Shown here one piece after another: positions 44,919 through 54,833 of a stretch of 64,000 nt of DNA. The notes below the pieces were generated by a model, which saw nothing but the letters and a program-made list of their open reading frames with translations, did no database searches and was not told the DNA's origin. Positions within the stretch are counted from its first letter, which is position 1. The number at the start of each line of letters is the position of its first letter. A program made the position numbers and the translations under genes. The stretch is from Candidatus Accumulibacter necessarius. GTDB taxonomy: Bacteria; Pseudomonadota; Gammaproteobacteria; Burkholderiales; Rhodocyclaceae. The stretch is from the NCBI GenBank assembly GCA_017302435.1, contig JAFLDL010000031.1, positions 1 to 64,000 of the forward strand, given 5' to 3'.

Positions 44919-46216
44919 ACGAACAAGTCGTGTTTGCCTTGTTGCTTGAGCTTTGGCGGGATCTGCAGGATCCGGCCTTTCTCTGGCAGGTCTTCGCGCT
45001 GGGCCTGAGTGTTCTCCTTGCCTGGGGTCTGTCGCGCTATGGGGAGCGGCAGGAGTTCGCACAGGCAAGTGCTGATTACGGTGCGCTGCGGGCCTTCAGT
45101 ACCGGAAGCCTCAAGCGGGTCGCTTTCCCGCTGCTGTCGCTGCTGTTTGTCGTGATTGTGCGGAAGGCGTTCAAGTACTGGCAACTGGGGCCGGTCAGCC
45201 TGCTCGATCTGGCGGTGCCGCTCCTGCTTTCGATGGCGCTGGTGCGCGCAGCGATCTATGTCCTGCGCCACGCCTTTTCTCCGAGCAGTTGGCTGGCGTC
45301 TTCGGAGCGTTTCATTGCCACCAGCATCTGGCTCTGTCTGGCGCTGTACATCACGGGACTTGCAGCACCGCTGATGGAGATGCTCGAACAGGTGAGCTTC
45401 CACGCCGGCAGCCAGCGGCTCGACCTGTGGACCCTGTTGACTGGCTTGGTGACGGTGGTCGTCACGGTGCTGGCCGCGCTTTGGCTCTCGGGCGAAATCG
45501 AGGGACGGGTACTGGCCAACGAGTCTCTCGACTCCAATCTTCGGGTGGTGCTTGGCCGCTTGGTCAAGGCCGTATTGTCGGTGATTGCGCTCTTGCTTGG
45601 TCTGTCGATGGTCGGCATCGACATCACCGCGCTTTCAGTTTTCAGTGGTGCGCTCGCCGTCGGCCTCGGACTCGGTCTGCAGAAGATTGCCAGCAACTAC
45701 GTCAGTGGCTTCATCATCCTGCTCGACCGTTCGATCCGCATTGGCCACGTGGTGTCGCTTGACGCAGCGACCTCGGGTGTGGTGACCCAGATCACCGCTC
45801 GCTACACGGTCCTGCGCACGCTGACCGGCACCGAGGTGATCATCCCCAACGAGTACCTGGTGTCGAATATCGTGCGCAACGAGTCTTACTCGGACTCACG
45901 CGTGCGCGTGGTGGTATCGGTGCAGGTGGCCTACGGTACCGATCTCGAACAAGCCATGCGCCTGATGAACGCGGCGGCGCAGGCGCAGGCGCGAGTGCTG
46001 GCCGACCCCGCGCCACAGGTACTGTTGGCGGCTTTTGCCGAGAGCGGGATCAATCTCGATCTTGGCTTCTGGATCGCTGACCCGCAGGAGGGTACCGGCG
46101 GCGTCCGCTCGGCGATCAACATGGCGATTTGGCGGTCATTTGCGGAGCATCACATCGAGATTCCGTTTCCACAACGTGAGGTCCGACTGATCGGCGGTAC
46201 GCCGTCAGCGGCTTGA
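44915..46216 (+). CDS. MscS-family mechanosensitive channel
   Basis: 433 residues; four or five N-terminal membrane segments precede an MscS core at ~250-420. Pore helix: ITALSVFSGALAVGLGLGLQKIASNYVSGFIIL, with Gly/Ala packing and the LQKIASNYVSG turn, then beta-domain EVIIPNEYLVSNIVRNES and a cytoplasmic alpha-beta domain. Opens at the inner membrane on hypo-osmotic shock. Its start overlaps the methyltransferase stop (ATGA), so it closes the dedA-purN run. Confidence 0.92.
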   Translation: MNEQVVFALLLELWRDLQDPAFLWQVFALGLSVLLAWGLSRYGERQEFAQASADYGALRAFSTGSLKRVAFPLLSLLFVVIVRKAFKYWQLGPVSLLDLAVPLLLSMALVRAAIYVLRHAFSPSSWLASSERFIATSIWLCLALYITGLAAPLMEMLEQVSFHAGSQRLDLWTLLTGLVTVVVTVLAALWLSGEIEGRVLANESLDSNLRVVLGRLVKAVLSVIALLLGLSMVGIDITALSVFSGALAVGLGLGLQKIASNYVSGFIILLDRSIRIGHVVSLDAATSGVVTQITARYTVLRTLTGTEVIIPNEYLVSNIVRNESYSDSRVRVVVSVQVAYGTDLEQAMRLMNAAAQAQARVLADPAPQVLLAAFAESGINLDLGFWIADPQEGTGGVRSAINMAIWRSFAEHHIEIPFPQREVRLIGGTPSAA

Positions 46217-46250
46217 TCCGCCTGGCCGGCCGGATTGCGATCCGGTGGAC

Positions 46251-46282
46251 AAAAAAATCCCGCGCCGGAGATGCGCGGGATT
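46251..46282 (-). terminator. Terminator for minus-strand small genes
   Basis: On the minus strand AATCCCGCGC - ATCTCCG - GCGCGGGATT is followed by a T-run (plus-strand A 46251-46257). It ends transcription from the small minus-strand gene(s) at 46345-46695 and may also serve the convergent mscS unit. Confidence 0.85.
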
Positions 46283-46344
46283 GAAAGCCCATCTTGGCGA
46301 CGGGCGTCAGGGAGGGTCAACCAGTTACCAAAGGTCTTGCGGCT

Positions 46345-46539
46345 TCAGTGTCGCCTGTCGCGGCTTGCCCGCCAGCAGCGTACGCCGTACCAGGCCAGCG
46401 CAGCAGCAGCGGCGATCACGGATGCCTTGAGCAGTTCCACCTCGCCGGCAGTAAGCACGTCCCAGCCGACGATCCCGAGAAAAATACCGATGCCCTCGGC
46501 AAATGGGATGGGCTGAGGAGGTTCTGCCACGACGCTCAT
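46345..46539 (-). CDS. Small one-TM hypothetical protein
   Basis: 64 residues: MSVVAEPPQPIPFAEGIGIF, then a hydrophobic stretch (LLKASVIAAAAALAWYGVRCW) and a basic tail (RASRDRRH). The start ATG overlaps the TGA of the possible small gene upstream (ATGA), and a strong terminator follows on the same strand; together these make a real minus-strand gene plausible. No family recognised; probably a small inner-membrane protein. Confidence 0.5.
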   Translation of the reverse strand: MSVVAEPPQPIPFAEGIGIFLGIVGWDVLTAGEVELLKASVIAAAAALAWYGVRCWRASRDRRH

Positions 46540-46695
46540 TTGCCAGTGTGTGCGTGATGTGCTGCCTCGCCGGGGGCGCCGGAAAAATCGTCTGCAGGAT
46601 CGCCCTGCTGGGCAGCGGCAGCCAGGTCGCTGGCGAAGAAGTGCTGGCGGGTGGTGGCAAGGAAGTACTCGCAGTTCAGTTTGAATTCGCTCATT
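46536..46695 (-). pseudogene. Possible small gene with a homopolymer frameshift
   Basis: From ATG 46695 the natural-looking product would be MSEFK, then LNCEYFLATTRQHFFASD ... PGEAAHHAHTGK, ending in TGA that overlaps the next gene. The two parts are in different frames: the minus strand has four A after TTC where three would give a continuous 52-residue protein. An indel in this A-run (plus-strand TTTT at 46680-46683) could be a true mutation, programmed slippage or a sequence error. Confidence 0.35.
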
Positions 46696-46771
46696 TTGTT
46701 TCCTCGATCATTGCTCTATCAGATGGCCGCAATGATAGGGGCGAGCCGGGCGGGTGTCTTCCGTGATTGCG

Positions 46772-48178
46772 TCAGCTTTCAGTGACGCTCTGTGACAGTG
46801 GCCAACTCAGGGTGAAGCGGGCGCCGCCAAGCGGTGATTCCTCGGCACTGGCCGTGCCGCCGTGCTGTGCCAGCACCAGTCGCGCAATCGCCAGCCCGAG
46901 GCCGTAGCCTCCCGTCGAGCGGTCGCGCGAACGATCGAGGCGGGTAAAGGCAGAAAAGACCCGTTCGCGTTCCGCCGGCGGTATGCCGATACCGTCGTCG
47001 TCCACATGCACCTGAATTTGATCAGCGACAACCTCCGCGCTCACCCTGATCCGAAGCCGGGCGTACTTGATGGCATTGCGCAGGAGGTTGGTCACGGCAT
47101 AGGGCATGCTCTTGCGGTCGAGTTCGACCTGCAGCTGTGGCGGCAGGGCGGTGATGTCGACCTGCAGGTCGAAATCACGCGCCAGCAGGCGGCTGCCCTC
47201 GACCTGCTCTTCAAGCCAGGGTCCAATGTCAACCGCACTAAGCTGCGGTTCAGGCTGCTCGCGCTCGAAGCGGGCATAGGTCAGGCTCGAGTCGATCAGG
47301 CCATCGAGTTCATCAAGGTCGGACTCCATCATTCGCCACAAGCGCTCGCGCTCGCTGGGGTCATCGGTGTCTGCCAGGATCTCGAGCGCGAAGCGCAGCC
47401 GCGCTATGGGGGTGCGCAATTCATGCGAGATGGCGCTGGACAGCTCCTTCTGTGTGGCAATCAGCCGCTGAACACGTTCCGCCATGCCGTTCAGCGTATC
47501 GGCCAGGGGCCTGAAGGCGCTGCTGCGCATCTTCGGCGCACGCGCCTCGAAAAGTCCCTCGCCGAGCGAACGCGTGGTCTGCCGCATGGCTTCAAGATCC
47601 CGCCACACCGGGTGCACCCAGAGCCAGACGACAATCGCCAGGCAGACACCGATCAGGCTCCAGGTCAGCAAACTGATGCGTAGATCGAGCGGCATTCCGC
47701 GCTGGTACTCCGGGTTACGTTCCGGCGAAAGCGGGCCGACAACCAGTATCTGCGGTGTCTGCTTGAGGCGGTGGTAGATGATGTCGCCCTGCGCGTCGAT
47801 CGCCAACTCGCCGTTATCGAGCTTCTCTGCTTCTTTGCGCGGCAGCTGGAGCGACCAGCGGTCAACGATTTCGAGCCTGTAGGCGAACTTCCGGTCGAGG
47901 GCGGCAATCGTCTTCGGCCATTCCGAACGAGGTTTGCGGAACAGTTCCTCTTCGATCAGAAGGACGGTGCCGCCCATGAAGCGGCTGGTGTAGTCGTCGG
48001 TGATGCCCTTGACTGCCGTCGAAATGACGAAGTCGGCGAAGATCGCGATGGCCACGAAGGAGCCCATGACCAGCAGATAGAAGTTGAAGAATAGCCGGGA
48101 CAGGCTGTATCGCCCTCGCCAGGGTGCAGGTTTGTAAGCTCCGAGGATGGCGAGCAGCTTGTTGCTATTGCCAGTCAT
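46772..48178 (-). CDS. rstB: Sensor histidine kinase, RstB-like
   Basis: 468 residues from ATG 48178. TM1 (LFFNFYLLVMGSFVAIAIFADFV), periplasmic domain ~55-170, TM2 (LLTWSLIGVCLAIVVWLWV), HAMP, H-box SSAISHELRTPIARLRFALE, N-box PYAVTNLLRNAIKYA, G-boxes VDDDGIGIP and GYGLGLAIARLV. Order of domains, the LxRLFF-N-terminus and the periplasmic YRLEI-like segment match RstB. It overlaps the response regulator gene by 14 bases. Signal unknown here; RstB in enterobacteria links to acid and PhoP signals. Confidence 0.88.
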   Translation of the reverse strand: MTGNSNKLLAILGAYKPAPWRGRYSLSRLFFNFYLLVMGSFVAIAIFADFVISTAVKGITDDYTSRFMGGTVLLIEEELFRKPRSEWPKTIAALDRKFAYRLEIVDRWSLQLPRKEAEKLDNGELAIDAQGDIIYHRLKQTPQILVVGPLSPERNPEYQRGMPLDLRISLLTWSLIGVCLAIVVWLWVHPVWRDLEAMRQTTRSLGEGLFEARAPKMRSSAFRPLADTLNGMAERVQRLIATQKELSSAISHELRTPIARLRFALEILADTDDPSERERLWRMMESDLDELDGLIDSSLTYARFEREQPEPQLSAVDIGPWLEEQVEGSRLLARDFDLQVDITALPPQLQVELDRKSMPYAVTNLLRNAIKYARLRIRVSAEVVADQIQVHVDDDGIGIPPAERERVFSAFTRLDRSRDRSTGGYGLGLAIARLVLAQHGGTASAEESPLGGARFTLSWPLSQSVTES

Positions 48179-48887
48179 GCTTGCTGAACAGATAACCCTT
48201 GCCGCGCACGGTCTTGATTCGGGTCGGGTTCTCCGGGTCGTCGCCGAGTTTGCGGCGCAGCCTGGAAATCCGTGCGTCGATCGAGCGGTCCAGGCCGTCG
48301 AAGCCGATGCCGCGCAGTTCCTGCAGCAGGTCGTCGCGCGACAGGATGCTGCCGGCGTGGCGGGCAAGCAGCCAGAGCAGGTCGAATTCAGCGGTGGTCA
48401 GGTCGATGGCGTCGTCGCCGAGGTGGGTGCTGCGCGTCCCCTGGCTGATGCGAAACCTGCCAAAGGCCAGTTCGGCTGGCTCGCTCGGCGCCGTGTTATC
48501 GCCCGTGCCGCTGCCCGAGCTGACTGGCGCGCGGCGCAGCAACGCCTTGATGCGTGCCAGCAGAAGGCGGGGCTGAACCGGCTTGGCAATGTAGTCGTCG
48601 GCACCCAGTTCCAGGCCAAGGATCTGGTCGAAATCCTCGTCACGTGCGGTGAGCATCAGGATCACCCCGCCGTACTGCGAGCGCACGGCGCGGCATACCT
48701 CGAAACCGTCCTTGCCCGGCAGCATGACGTCGAGAATGACCAGGTCGGGTCGCTCGGCAAGGATGCGCGCTTCGGCTGTGTTGCCGCGCGGCTCGATGTC
48801 AACTGCGAAATCGTTCTTGCCCAGGTACTCGGCGGTCAGTTTGGCAAGGCGCTCATCGTCCTCGACCAGCAGTATGCGTGTCTTCAT
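48165..48887 (-). CDS. rstA: OmpR-family response regulator, RstA-like
   Basis: 240 residues from ATG 48887. Receiver: ILLVEDDERLAKL, phosphoacceptor in LVILDVMLPGKDG, LMLTARD, YIAKPVQP. A 20-residue Ser/Gly linker, then a winged helix: IDLTTAEFDLLWLLARHAG, DDLLQELRGIGFDGLDRSIDARISRLRRKLGDD-type block, IKTVRGKGYLFSK. The RGIGFDGLDRSID stretch is the RstA signature. First gene of the rstAB pair, divergent from the desaturase gene across ~175 bases. Confidence 0.9.
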   Translation of the reverse strand: MKTRILLVEDDERLAKLTAEYLGKNDFAVDIEPRGNTAEARILAERPDLVILDVMLPGKDGFEVCRAVRSQYGGVILMLTARDEDFDQILGLELGADDYIAKPVQPRLLLARIKALLRRAPVSSGSGTGDNTAPSEPAELAFGRFRISQGTRSTHLGDDAIDLTTAEFDLLWLLARHAGSILSRDDLLQELRGIGFDGLDRSIDARISRLRRKLGDDPENPTRIKTVRGKGYLFSKHDWQ

Positions 48888-49063
48888 GGCGCAATCATAA
48901 CGGGTTGTGGGTGTGGGATAAACGTTCGCGGGCAACAAGACGCGAATCGGTCGAGCGGCAGATGGCCGCACCGGCTGCAGCGGAGGCGGCGTGGCTGCAA
49001 TACGGTTTGGTGGCTGCGGCATATTGCCTTAGAATCTCGTGCTCGCTTTCCTGAGGATGGTCT

Positions 49064-50227
49064 ATGTACGCCGGATTAGTCGATTGGCCCTGGTGGGCTT
49101 ACGTGTTGATAACACTGGGTTTGACGCATGTCACAATCGCCGCTGTCACCATCTTCCTGCACCGGCACCAAGCGCATCGCGCTCTGGATCTGCACCCGGT
49201 CGTCGCACATTTCTTTCGCCTGTGGCTGTGGATGAGTACCGGCATGGTAACCAAGGAATGGGCGTCGATCCATCGCAAACATCACGCCAAGTGCGAAACC
49301 GTGGACGACCCGCACAGTCCGCAGGTGTACGGCATCCACCGGGTCCTCTGGACAGGCGTCTTTCTCTACGTGAGGGAGTCCAGGAACCGCGACACGCTCG
49401 AGCGTTACGGCCGGGGTACACCCGACGACTGGATCGAGAATCATATTTACTCGCCGTGGCACAAACTCGGCGTGGTGATCATGCTGGCCATCGACGTGGC
49501 GATCTTTGGCGTAGTTCCAGGCTTGCTGATCTGGATGACCCAGATGGTCTGGATTCCGTTCTGGGCGGCTGGCGTGGTCAATGGCCTTGGGCATTTCTGG
49601 GGCTACCGTAACTTCAGTCCGCGCGATGCGAGTACGAACATCAGCCCCTGGGGAATCCTGATTGGCGGCGAGGAGCTGCACAACAATCATCACACGTTTC
49701 CCACTTCTGCCAAGCTGTCGATCCACTGGTACGAATTTGATGTCGGCTGGCTCTATATCCGCATCCTCACTGCGCTTGGCCTGGCGCAGGTCAAGAAGGT
49801 GGCGCCGAGACCCCGTCTGGGCAGCCTGCGTCCGGTGGTCGATTTTGACACCCTGCAGGCGGTCATCACCAACCGCTATGACGTCCTGTCGCAGTACGCG
49901 CGGTCGCTGAAACAGGTGTATCGCGAAGAGCTTGGCACCTTGCAGGATGGCAGCCGTTTCAAGGGGCTCAAGTGCTGGCTCGCGGCGGATGCCGGGACTG
50001 TCCCGCAGGACCAGCGCGGACGGCTCGAACTGCTGCTCGGCGAGAGTCGCGCGCTGCAAACGGCCTACGCCATGCGCCAGGATCTGGTGGCCGTCTGGGA
50101 ACGCTCGAATGTCTCCCGTGAGCACCTTCTCCAAACACTGCAGGATTGGTGCGAGCGTGCCGAGAGCTCCGGCGTCCGCCAATTGCAGGAACTGTCGTTG
50201 CGCCTGCGCAGCTATGTGCTGGCCTGA
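49064..50227 (+). CDS. Acyl-CoA/fatty acid desaturase
   Basis: 387 residues. Membrane di-iron desaturase introducing a cis double bond (probably delta-9). The three histidine boxes are intact: FLHRHQAHR, SIHRKHHAK and EELHNNHHTFP; four membrane segments. Start ATG 49064 has GAGGA seven bases upstream. The last ~130 residues (FDTLQAVITNRYDVLSQYARSLKQVYREE on) form a helical extension beyond the FA_desaturase domain, seen in betaproteobacterial homologues. Next to dsbB (12 bases) but functionally separate. Confidence 0.93.
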   Translation: MYAGLVDWPWWAYVLITLGLTHVTIAAVTIFLHRHQAHRALDLHPVVAHFFRLWLWMSTGMVTKEWASIHRKHHAKCETVDDPHSPQVYGIHRVLWTGVFLYVRESRNRDTLERYGRGTPDDWIENHIYSPWHKLGVVIMLAIDVAIFGVVPGLLIWMTQMVWIPFWAAGVVNGLGHFWGYRNFSPRDASTNISPWGILIGGEELHNNHHTFPTSAKLSIHWYEFDVGWLYIRILTALGLAQVKKVAPRPRLGSLRPVVDFDTLQAVITNRYDVLSQYARSLKQVYREELGTLQDGSRFKGLKCWLAADAGTVPQDQRGRLELLLGESRALQTAYAMRQDLVAVWERSNVSREHLLQTLQDWCERAESSGVRQLQELSLRLRSYVLA

Positions 50228-50239
50228 TCGGGCAGGCTG

Positions 50240-50731
50240 ATGCGCCTGTCGTTGCGTGCCTGCTTCGGCCTGCTGGCGCTGGCGGCGATTGGCCTGACGA
50301 TCGCCGGATGGTGGATCGGCGAGTGGATGAGGCTGCAGCCATGTCCCTTGTGCATTTTTCAGCGCCTGCTCTATCTCCTGATCGCCCTGTTGGCGCTGGC
50401 CGGTATGCTGATGCCCGCCTGGCCTCGTCTCTGGGGACTTCTGCTCGCTCTGACGGCAGCCGGCGGGCTGGCAACCGCGGCCTACCAGAGCTGGCTGCAG
50501 TATCTGCCCGATACGAGCATGGAGTGCGGTCTTGGTGATCCGACCCTGATCGAGCAGATCGTCGACTGGTTTGGAATGCGCTGGCCGGCAATGTTCATGG
50601 CCACCGGCTTCTGTACGAGCAAGGACTGGCTCTTCCTCGGCTTGTCAATGGCCGTCTGGTCGGGCCTTTGTTTCCTTGCATTTCTAGTCGCTGCTGGCAC
50701 CCTGCTGGCGAGGCGCCGCGAGCGTCAGTAG
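50240..50731 (+). CDS. dsbB: Disulfide bond formation protein B
   Basis: 163 residues with four membrane segments. Reoxidises DsbA and passes electrons to quinones. First periplasmic loop CPLCIFQRLLYLL carries the CxxC pair; the second loop has DTSMECG and the later GFC, giving the second Cys pair; an Arg near QRL helps bind quinone. Begins 12 bases after the desaturase stop. Confidence 0.94.
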   Translation: MRLSLRACFGLLALAAIGLTIAGWWIGEWMRLQPCPLCIFQRLLYLLIALLALAGMLMPAWPRLWGLLLALTAAGGLATAAYQSWLQYLPDTSMECGLGDPTLIEQIVDWFGMRWPAMFMATGFCTSKDWLFLGLSMAVWSGLCFLAFLVAAGTLLARRRERQ

Positions 50732-50791
50732 CCTTGCTGATAGCTCGCCAGAGCGCTGAACACGGCGAGCAACGTGGTGCGGCGGGCCGAA

Positions 50792-51256
50792 TCAGGTGTG
50801 GCCGGTGCTGCCGAAACCGCCGTCACCGCGTGGGCTGGTGGCAAATTCTTCAACCACGTTGAAGCTCATCTGCAAGACCGGAACCACCACCAGTTGCGCC
50901 AGGCGATCGAGCGGCCTGAGCGTGAAGGGCTGCAGGCCGCGGTTCCAGGTCGATACCATGATCTCGCCCTGATAGTCCGAATCGATCAGCCCGACCAGAT
51001 TGCCGAGGACGATGCCGTGTTTGTGGCCCAGGCCCGAGCGTGGCAGGATCATTGCCGCGAGGCCAGGATCGGCAAGATGAATTGCCATCCCGGTGGGAAT
51101 GAGCAGCGTTTCCCCCGGCCTGATTTCGACCGGTTCCTCGATGCAGGCCCGCAGGTCGAGTCCGGCCGAGCCGGCGGTGGCATAGTGCGGCGGGATGTCG
51201 CGCAGGCGTGGGTCGAGCAGCCGGACGTCTACCTGCAGGTTCATCGGGTTGGTCAT
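50792..51256 (-). CDS. dut: dUTP diphosphatase
   Basis: 154 residues. Hydrolyses dUTP to dUMP, keeping uracil out of DNA and feeding dTMP synthesis. All five trimeric-dUTPase motifs are present: [42 protein letters not shown] and the C-terminal [10 protein letters not shown]-loop-like arm. Start overlaps the coaBC stop by four bases; conserved coaBC-dut pairing. Confidence 0.96.
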   Translation of the reverse strand: MTNPMNLQVDVRLLDPRLRDIPPHYATAGSAGLDLRACIEEPVEIRPGETLLIPTGMAIHLADPGLAAMILPRSGLGHKHGIVLGNLVGLIDSDYQGEIMVSTWNRGLQPFTLRPLDRLAQLVVVPVLQMSFNVVEEFATSPRGDGGFGSTGHT

Positions 51257-52449
51257 TGACGTTGTGCGAGCAGGGTGGCAATGCGGGCGACGAGCTGGCG
51301 CGCGAGTTGCAGCTTGGGCGCCGGTGCCAGCGGGTGCTGGCCATCGTCGTCAAACAGAATCAGCGTGTTGTCGTCACCGCCAAAGCCATCGTTGATCAGA
51401 TTGCCGACGATCAGTGGGATCCTTTTGCTGCGCCGCTTGTTCTCGGCGTATTCATGCAGCTTCTCGCTTTCGGCGGCAAAGCCGACGCACAGCGGCGGCG
51501 CTGGCAACGCGGCGACTTCCGCCAGGATGTCCGGATTCTGCACCAGTTCGATCGGCGGTGGCGTGGCCTGAGCGCCTTTCTTGATCTTCTGCGCGACGGG
51601 CGTGGCCGGCCGGTAATCGGCGACGGCGGCGACGGCGACGAACACGTCGTTTTCAGCCACCTTGCTGTGCACCGCCGCGTGCATCTGAAGTGCGCTGCTG
51701 ACATCGATGCGGTTGACCCCCTGCGGGCAGGGCAGTCCTACCGGGCCGGAAACCAGGGTGACCTGTGCTCCCGCTTCGCGCGCGGCGCGGGCAATGGCGT
51801 AGCCCATTTTTCCCGTCGACAGGTTGGTGATGCCGCGCACCGGGTCGATCGCTTCGAAGGTCGGGCCAGCCGTCAGCAATACGCGCTTGCCGGCCAGCAA
51901 CCGGGGCTGGAAGTGGGCGACCATCTCGACCAGGATCTCTTCCGCTTCGAGCATTCGTCCCAGGCCCGTCTCGCCGCAGGCCTGGTCACCGCAAGCGGGA
52001 CCCAGGATGGTCACGCCGTCGCTGCGCAGCGTCGCGAGATTGCGGCAGGTTGCCGGGTTTTCCCACATCTGGCGGTTCATTGCCGGCGCGACCAGCAGCC
52101 GACAGTCGCGCGCGAGCACCAGGGTGGTCAGCAGGTCGTCCGCCAGCCCATTTGCGAGCTTGGCAAGAAAGTCGGCCGAGGCGGGCGCGACGAGCAGGGC
52201 ATCAGCTTGCCGCGAGAGATCGATATGCGCCATGTTGTTGGCCACGCGCGGATCCCACTGGTCGGTGAACACCGGCCGGCCGGAGAGCGCCTGGAAAGTG
52301 ACCGGCGTGACAAAACGGGTCGCCGCCTCGGTCATTACCACCTGCACCGCGGCACCTTCCCTGACCAGCAGACGAACCAGTTCGGCCGCCTTGTAGGCAG
52401 CGATGCCGCCGGTGACGCCAAGGACGATGTGTTTTCCTGCCAGTTCCAT
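51253..52449 (-). CDS. coaBC: Bifunctional phosphopantothenoylcysteine decarboxylase/synthetase
   Basis: 398 residues. Makes 4'-phosphopantetheine in CoA synthesis. CoaC part: [55 protein letters not shown]-type block with His, the [12 protein letters not shown] motif, and the active Cys in [17 protein letters not shown]. CoaB part: [58 protein letters not shown]. Upstream gene of the dut pair, divergent from radC. Confidence 0.96.
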   Translation of the reverse strand: MELAGKHIVLGVTGGIAAYKAAELVRLLVREGAAVQVVMTEAATRFVTPVTFQALSGRPVFTDQWDPRVANNMAHIDLSRQADALLVAPASADFLAKLANGLADDLLTTLVLARDCRLLVAPAMNRQMWENPATCRNLATLRSDGVTILGPACGDQACGETGLGRMLEAEEILVEMVAHFQPRLLAGKRVLLTAGPTFEAIDPVRGITNLSTGKMGYAIARAAREAGAQVTLVSGPVGLPCPQGVNRIDVSSALQMHAAVHSKVAENDVFVAVAAVADYRPATPVAQKIKKGAQATPPPIELVQNPDILAEVAALPAPPLCVGFAAESEKLHEYAENKRRSKRIPLIVGNLINDGFGGDDNTLILFDDDGQHPLAPAPKLQLARQLVARIATLLAQRQ

Positions 52450-52509
52450 GCGCTCGGCTCTTCGACTTGGTTAGAATGATTGCCGGAACATTCTACTTGA
52501 GATTGCGCG

Positions 52510-53187
52510 ATGGCGATCACCGACTGGCCCGAGGACGAGCGACCACGGGAACGACTCCTTTCCCGTGGGGCGGCATCACTATCGGACGCGGAACTGCTGG
52601 CGATTTTCCTGCGCGTCGGTAGCAAGGGCCGGAGCGCCGTCGATCTGGCGCGTGATCTGATCGGCCGCTTTGGCGGCCTCAACCCGATGTTTGCGGCAAG
52701 CCTGGCCGCGTTCTCGGAAGTGCCCGGCATGGGACCCGCCAAGTATGCGCAGTTGCAGGCGGTCCTGGAACTGGCGCGGCGGGCATTGGCCGAGGAGATG
52801 AAACAGCGCAGTACCTTCGCCTCGCCCGGCGCTGTCCGCGACTACCTGCGGCTGCATTTCGCCGGCCTCGAGCACGAGGTCTTCGTGGCGCTGTGGCTTG
52901 ATGCGCAGAACCGCCTGATCGCCGCAGAAGAGCTGTTTCGCGGCACGCTGACGCAGACCAGTGTCTATCCGCGCGAGGTGGTCAAACGCGCACTGTGGTA
53001 TAACGCGGCGGCGGTGGTCCTGGCGCACAACCACCCCTCCGGGGTCGCTGAGCCGTCGCGTGCTGACGAGGTGCTGACCAGCGAACTCAAACAGGTCCTG
53101 GCGCTGGTCGAAGTGCGCGTGCTCGATCATTTCATCGTTGCCGCCCAGGCGCCGCCGCTTTCCTTTGCCGAACGGGGGCTCTTGTAG
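52510..53187 (+). CDS. radC: RadC/YicR JAB-domain protein
   Basis: 225 residues. N-terminal helix-hairpin-helix ([48 protein letters not shown]) and a C-terminal JAB metalloprotease-like domain with [10 protein letters not shown], then S and D of [14 protein letters not shown], and [10 protein letters not shown]. The zinc ligands (HxHx7-SxxD) are intact. Role in repair is disputed. Position next to coaBC-dut and before rpmBG is the conserved bacterial order. Confidence 0.95.
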   Translation: MAITDWPEDERPRERLLSRGAASLSDAELLAIFLRVGSKGRSAVDLARDLIGRFGGLNPMFAASLAAFSEVPGMGPAKYAQLQAVLELARRALAEEMKQRSTFASPGAVRDYLRLHFAGLEHEVFVALWLDAQNRLIAAEELFRGTLTQTSVYPREVVKRALWYNAAAVVLAHNHPSGVAEPSRADEVLTSELKQVLALVEVRVLDHFIVAAQAPPLSFAERGLL

Positions 53188-53268
53188 GCTGTCTCAGGTC
53201 GTGCCCACCAAGGCGGCGCCGGAACACTCCCTGTCAAGAACAGCGCGCGGCGGATGTACGTGGCGACC

Positions 53269-53859
53269 TCATTTGGCGGAATCGTCGGCACTGCCGGCAC
53301 TGCTCGGCGGCGGCGATACCTTGTCGCTATAGCGTTTGTAGATCGAGATCTTGTCGCTGGCTTCGACGGAGACCTTGCCGAGACACTGCCCTGGCGCATC
53401 GGAGAATTTGTTCAGCTCGCCGATGCTGCAACGATCACCGCCATGCACGCGGATGCTCTTGATGTCGCTGCAGGGTACGCCACTGAAGCTGATTTCCTGG
53501 TGTTGAGTGTTGGTCGGCTTCAGACTGTGGAAGCCCTTGCTGACGGTTTCATAGAGAATGTCGTCCTTCGTGAAGGCAGAAAACCTCAGGACGATACTGT
53601 CGATGCCATCCGCCAGGCCGTTACGCATGCGCAGCCCGATGCGGCAGGAAGCGGCCTTCCCGTCGACAAATGCGACGCTGAGGTGGGCATAACGGTCCGG
53701 GCTGCCAGAGGCGTCGGTTTGCTCAATATAGTGCCAGGTCATATCGTCCTTGAGCAAAACCCGTTTGCCATCGGGGGCAAGCAGCTCCATTTCGGCGTGC
53801 GATAAGGCGCCGCTCAGCATGAGGAGGCAAGCAAGCATGCCTTTAACCGTTGTTTTCAT
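53269..53859 (-). CDS. Periplasmic hypothetical protein
   Basis: 196 residues from ATG 53859. A signal peptide (VKGMLACLLMLSGALSHAEM) is followed by LLAPDGKRVLLKDDMTWHYIE, a short motif common in small periplasmic proteins of this kind. Then comes a domain with a Cys in AASCRIGLRMRN, GIDSIVLRFSAFTKDDILYETVSKGFHSLKPT, VPCSDIKSIRVHGGDRCSIGELNKF. Four cysteines could form two disulfides. Function unknown. It interrupts the radC-rpmB neighbourhood, on the opposite strand. Confidence 0.7.
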   Translation of the reverse strand: MKTTVKGMLACLLMLSGALSHAEMELLAPDGKRVLLKDDMTWHYIEQTDASGSPDRYAHLSVAFVDGKAASCRIGLRMRNGLADGIDSIVLRFSAFTKDDILYETVSKGFHSLKPTNTQHQEISFSGVPCSDIKSIRVHGGDRCSIGELNKFSDAPGQCLGKVSVEASDKISIYKRYSDKVSPPPSSAGSADDSAK

Positions 53860-54585
53860 TGTCCTGGCCTGTAATGGAAGAGATGGAAAGGAATGACAGC
53901 GCGCGGTGACCGCCTGGTCATGGTTTACTTCGTCCAGCCTGAACTGCACCATCGTCCTTCGGATCATCGTTGTGCAGGTCTTCTTCGACTGCGACAGAAT
54001 TGGCAAGTATAGGCAAAATGGACGCCAACGATAGAGGATAGCCAGCAGCGCCTTCGAAGCGGCTACGGCTATCGTCCAGGAGCAGCGGGTCCGGACGGGT
54101 CGCGTCGGCGCTTGCTGCCGGCGCTGTGAGCTCAAGAGGCTCAGCGCACGGGCTGCAAATCACGCGTTGCGCCTGGCTTTTCCGCTTTGCGGGGCAGGCT
54201 GCCGCGTCGAATTGCCGGTACGTCTTCAGTCGGCAGCTGGAGCCTGCAGCGGGCGCCTGTCTGGCGCCGTCCCTGCTCCCGCCAACGCGCGTCGCCCGCT
54301 CTCCCCGGGGGTCGGAACCCGCGGCTTGGCCGAGTGACTCGATCAGGCTTTTCTTCGTCCCGGTCCTTGCGTGATCATTGCTGGCAAGCTAGTCGAACGT
54401 CCCCGCAGCTACGGCCATTGCACCGATAGCGACAAGCGCATGGGCTGTCAGCAAGCACGCGCTGCTTCGTCGTCGGGCAACAACATAGCCGCCGACAAGG
54501 CTCCAAACAGGAAATCGCTTGAAACCGACCGCCTGCATGGGCTAGAATCGCGGGCTTTCTTCCCCCGACAATTGGAGCAACAGTC
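53860..54585. other. Intergenic, 726 bases, with rpmB promoter at the right end
   Basis: No convincing gene on either strand; reading frames of 60-85 codons here are Arg-rich and look like chance. The only structure noticed is the promoter just before rpmB. Confidence 0.45.
54519..54548 (+). promoter_or_regulatory. Sigma-70 promoter of rpmBG
   Basis: -35 TTGAAA (54519-54524), 18-base spacer, -10 TAGAAT (54543-54548). The rpmB start codon is 38 bases on. Confidence 0.7.
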
Positions 54586-54819
54586 ATGGCGCGTGTTTGC
54601 CAGGTTACGGGCAAGGGCCCGATGGCAGGGAACAATGTTTCCCATGCCAACAATAGAACGAAGCGCCGCTTCCTTCCGAATCTGCAGTATCGCCGCTTCT
54701 GGATCGAGAGCGAGAACCGCTGGGTGCGCTTGCGCGTATCGAACGCCGGTTTGCGAACCATTGACAAGAATGGCATCGACGTCGTGCTCGCCGAGTTGCG
54801 TGCCCGCGGCGAGATCTGA
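54586..54819 (+). CDS. rpmB: Ribosomal protein bL28
   Basis: 77 residues, full length. [29 protein letters not shown] with [11 protein letters not shown] and [15 protein letters not shown] is unmistakable for 50S subunit protein L28. Followed 14 bases later by rpmG; the two share the promoter at 54519-54548. Confidence 0.98.
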   Translation: MARVCQVTGKGPMAGNNVSHANNRTKRRFLPNLQYRRFWIESENRWVRLRVSNAGLRTIDKNGIDVVLAELRARGEI

Positions 54820-54833
54820 CAAGGAGAGCAGCC

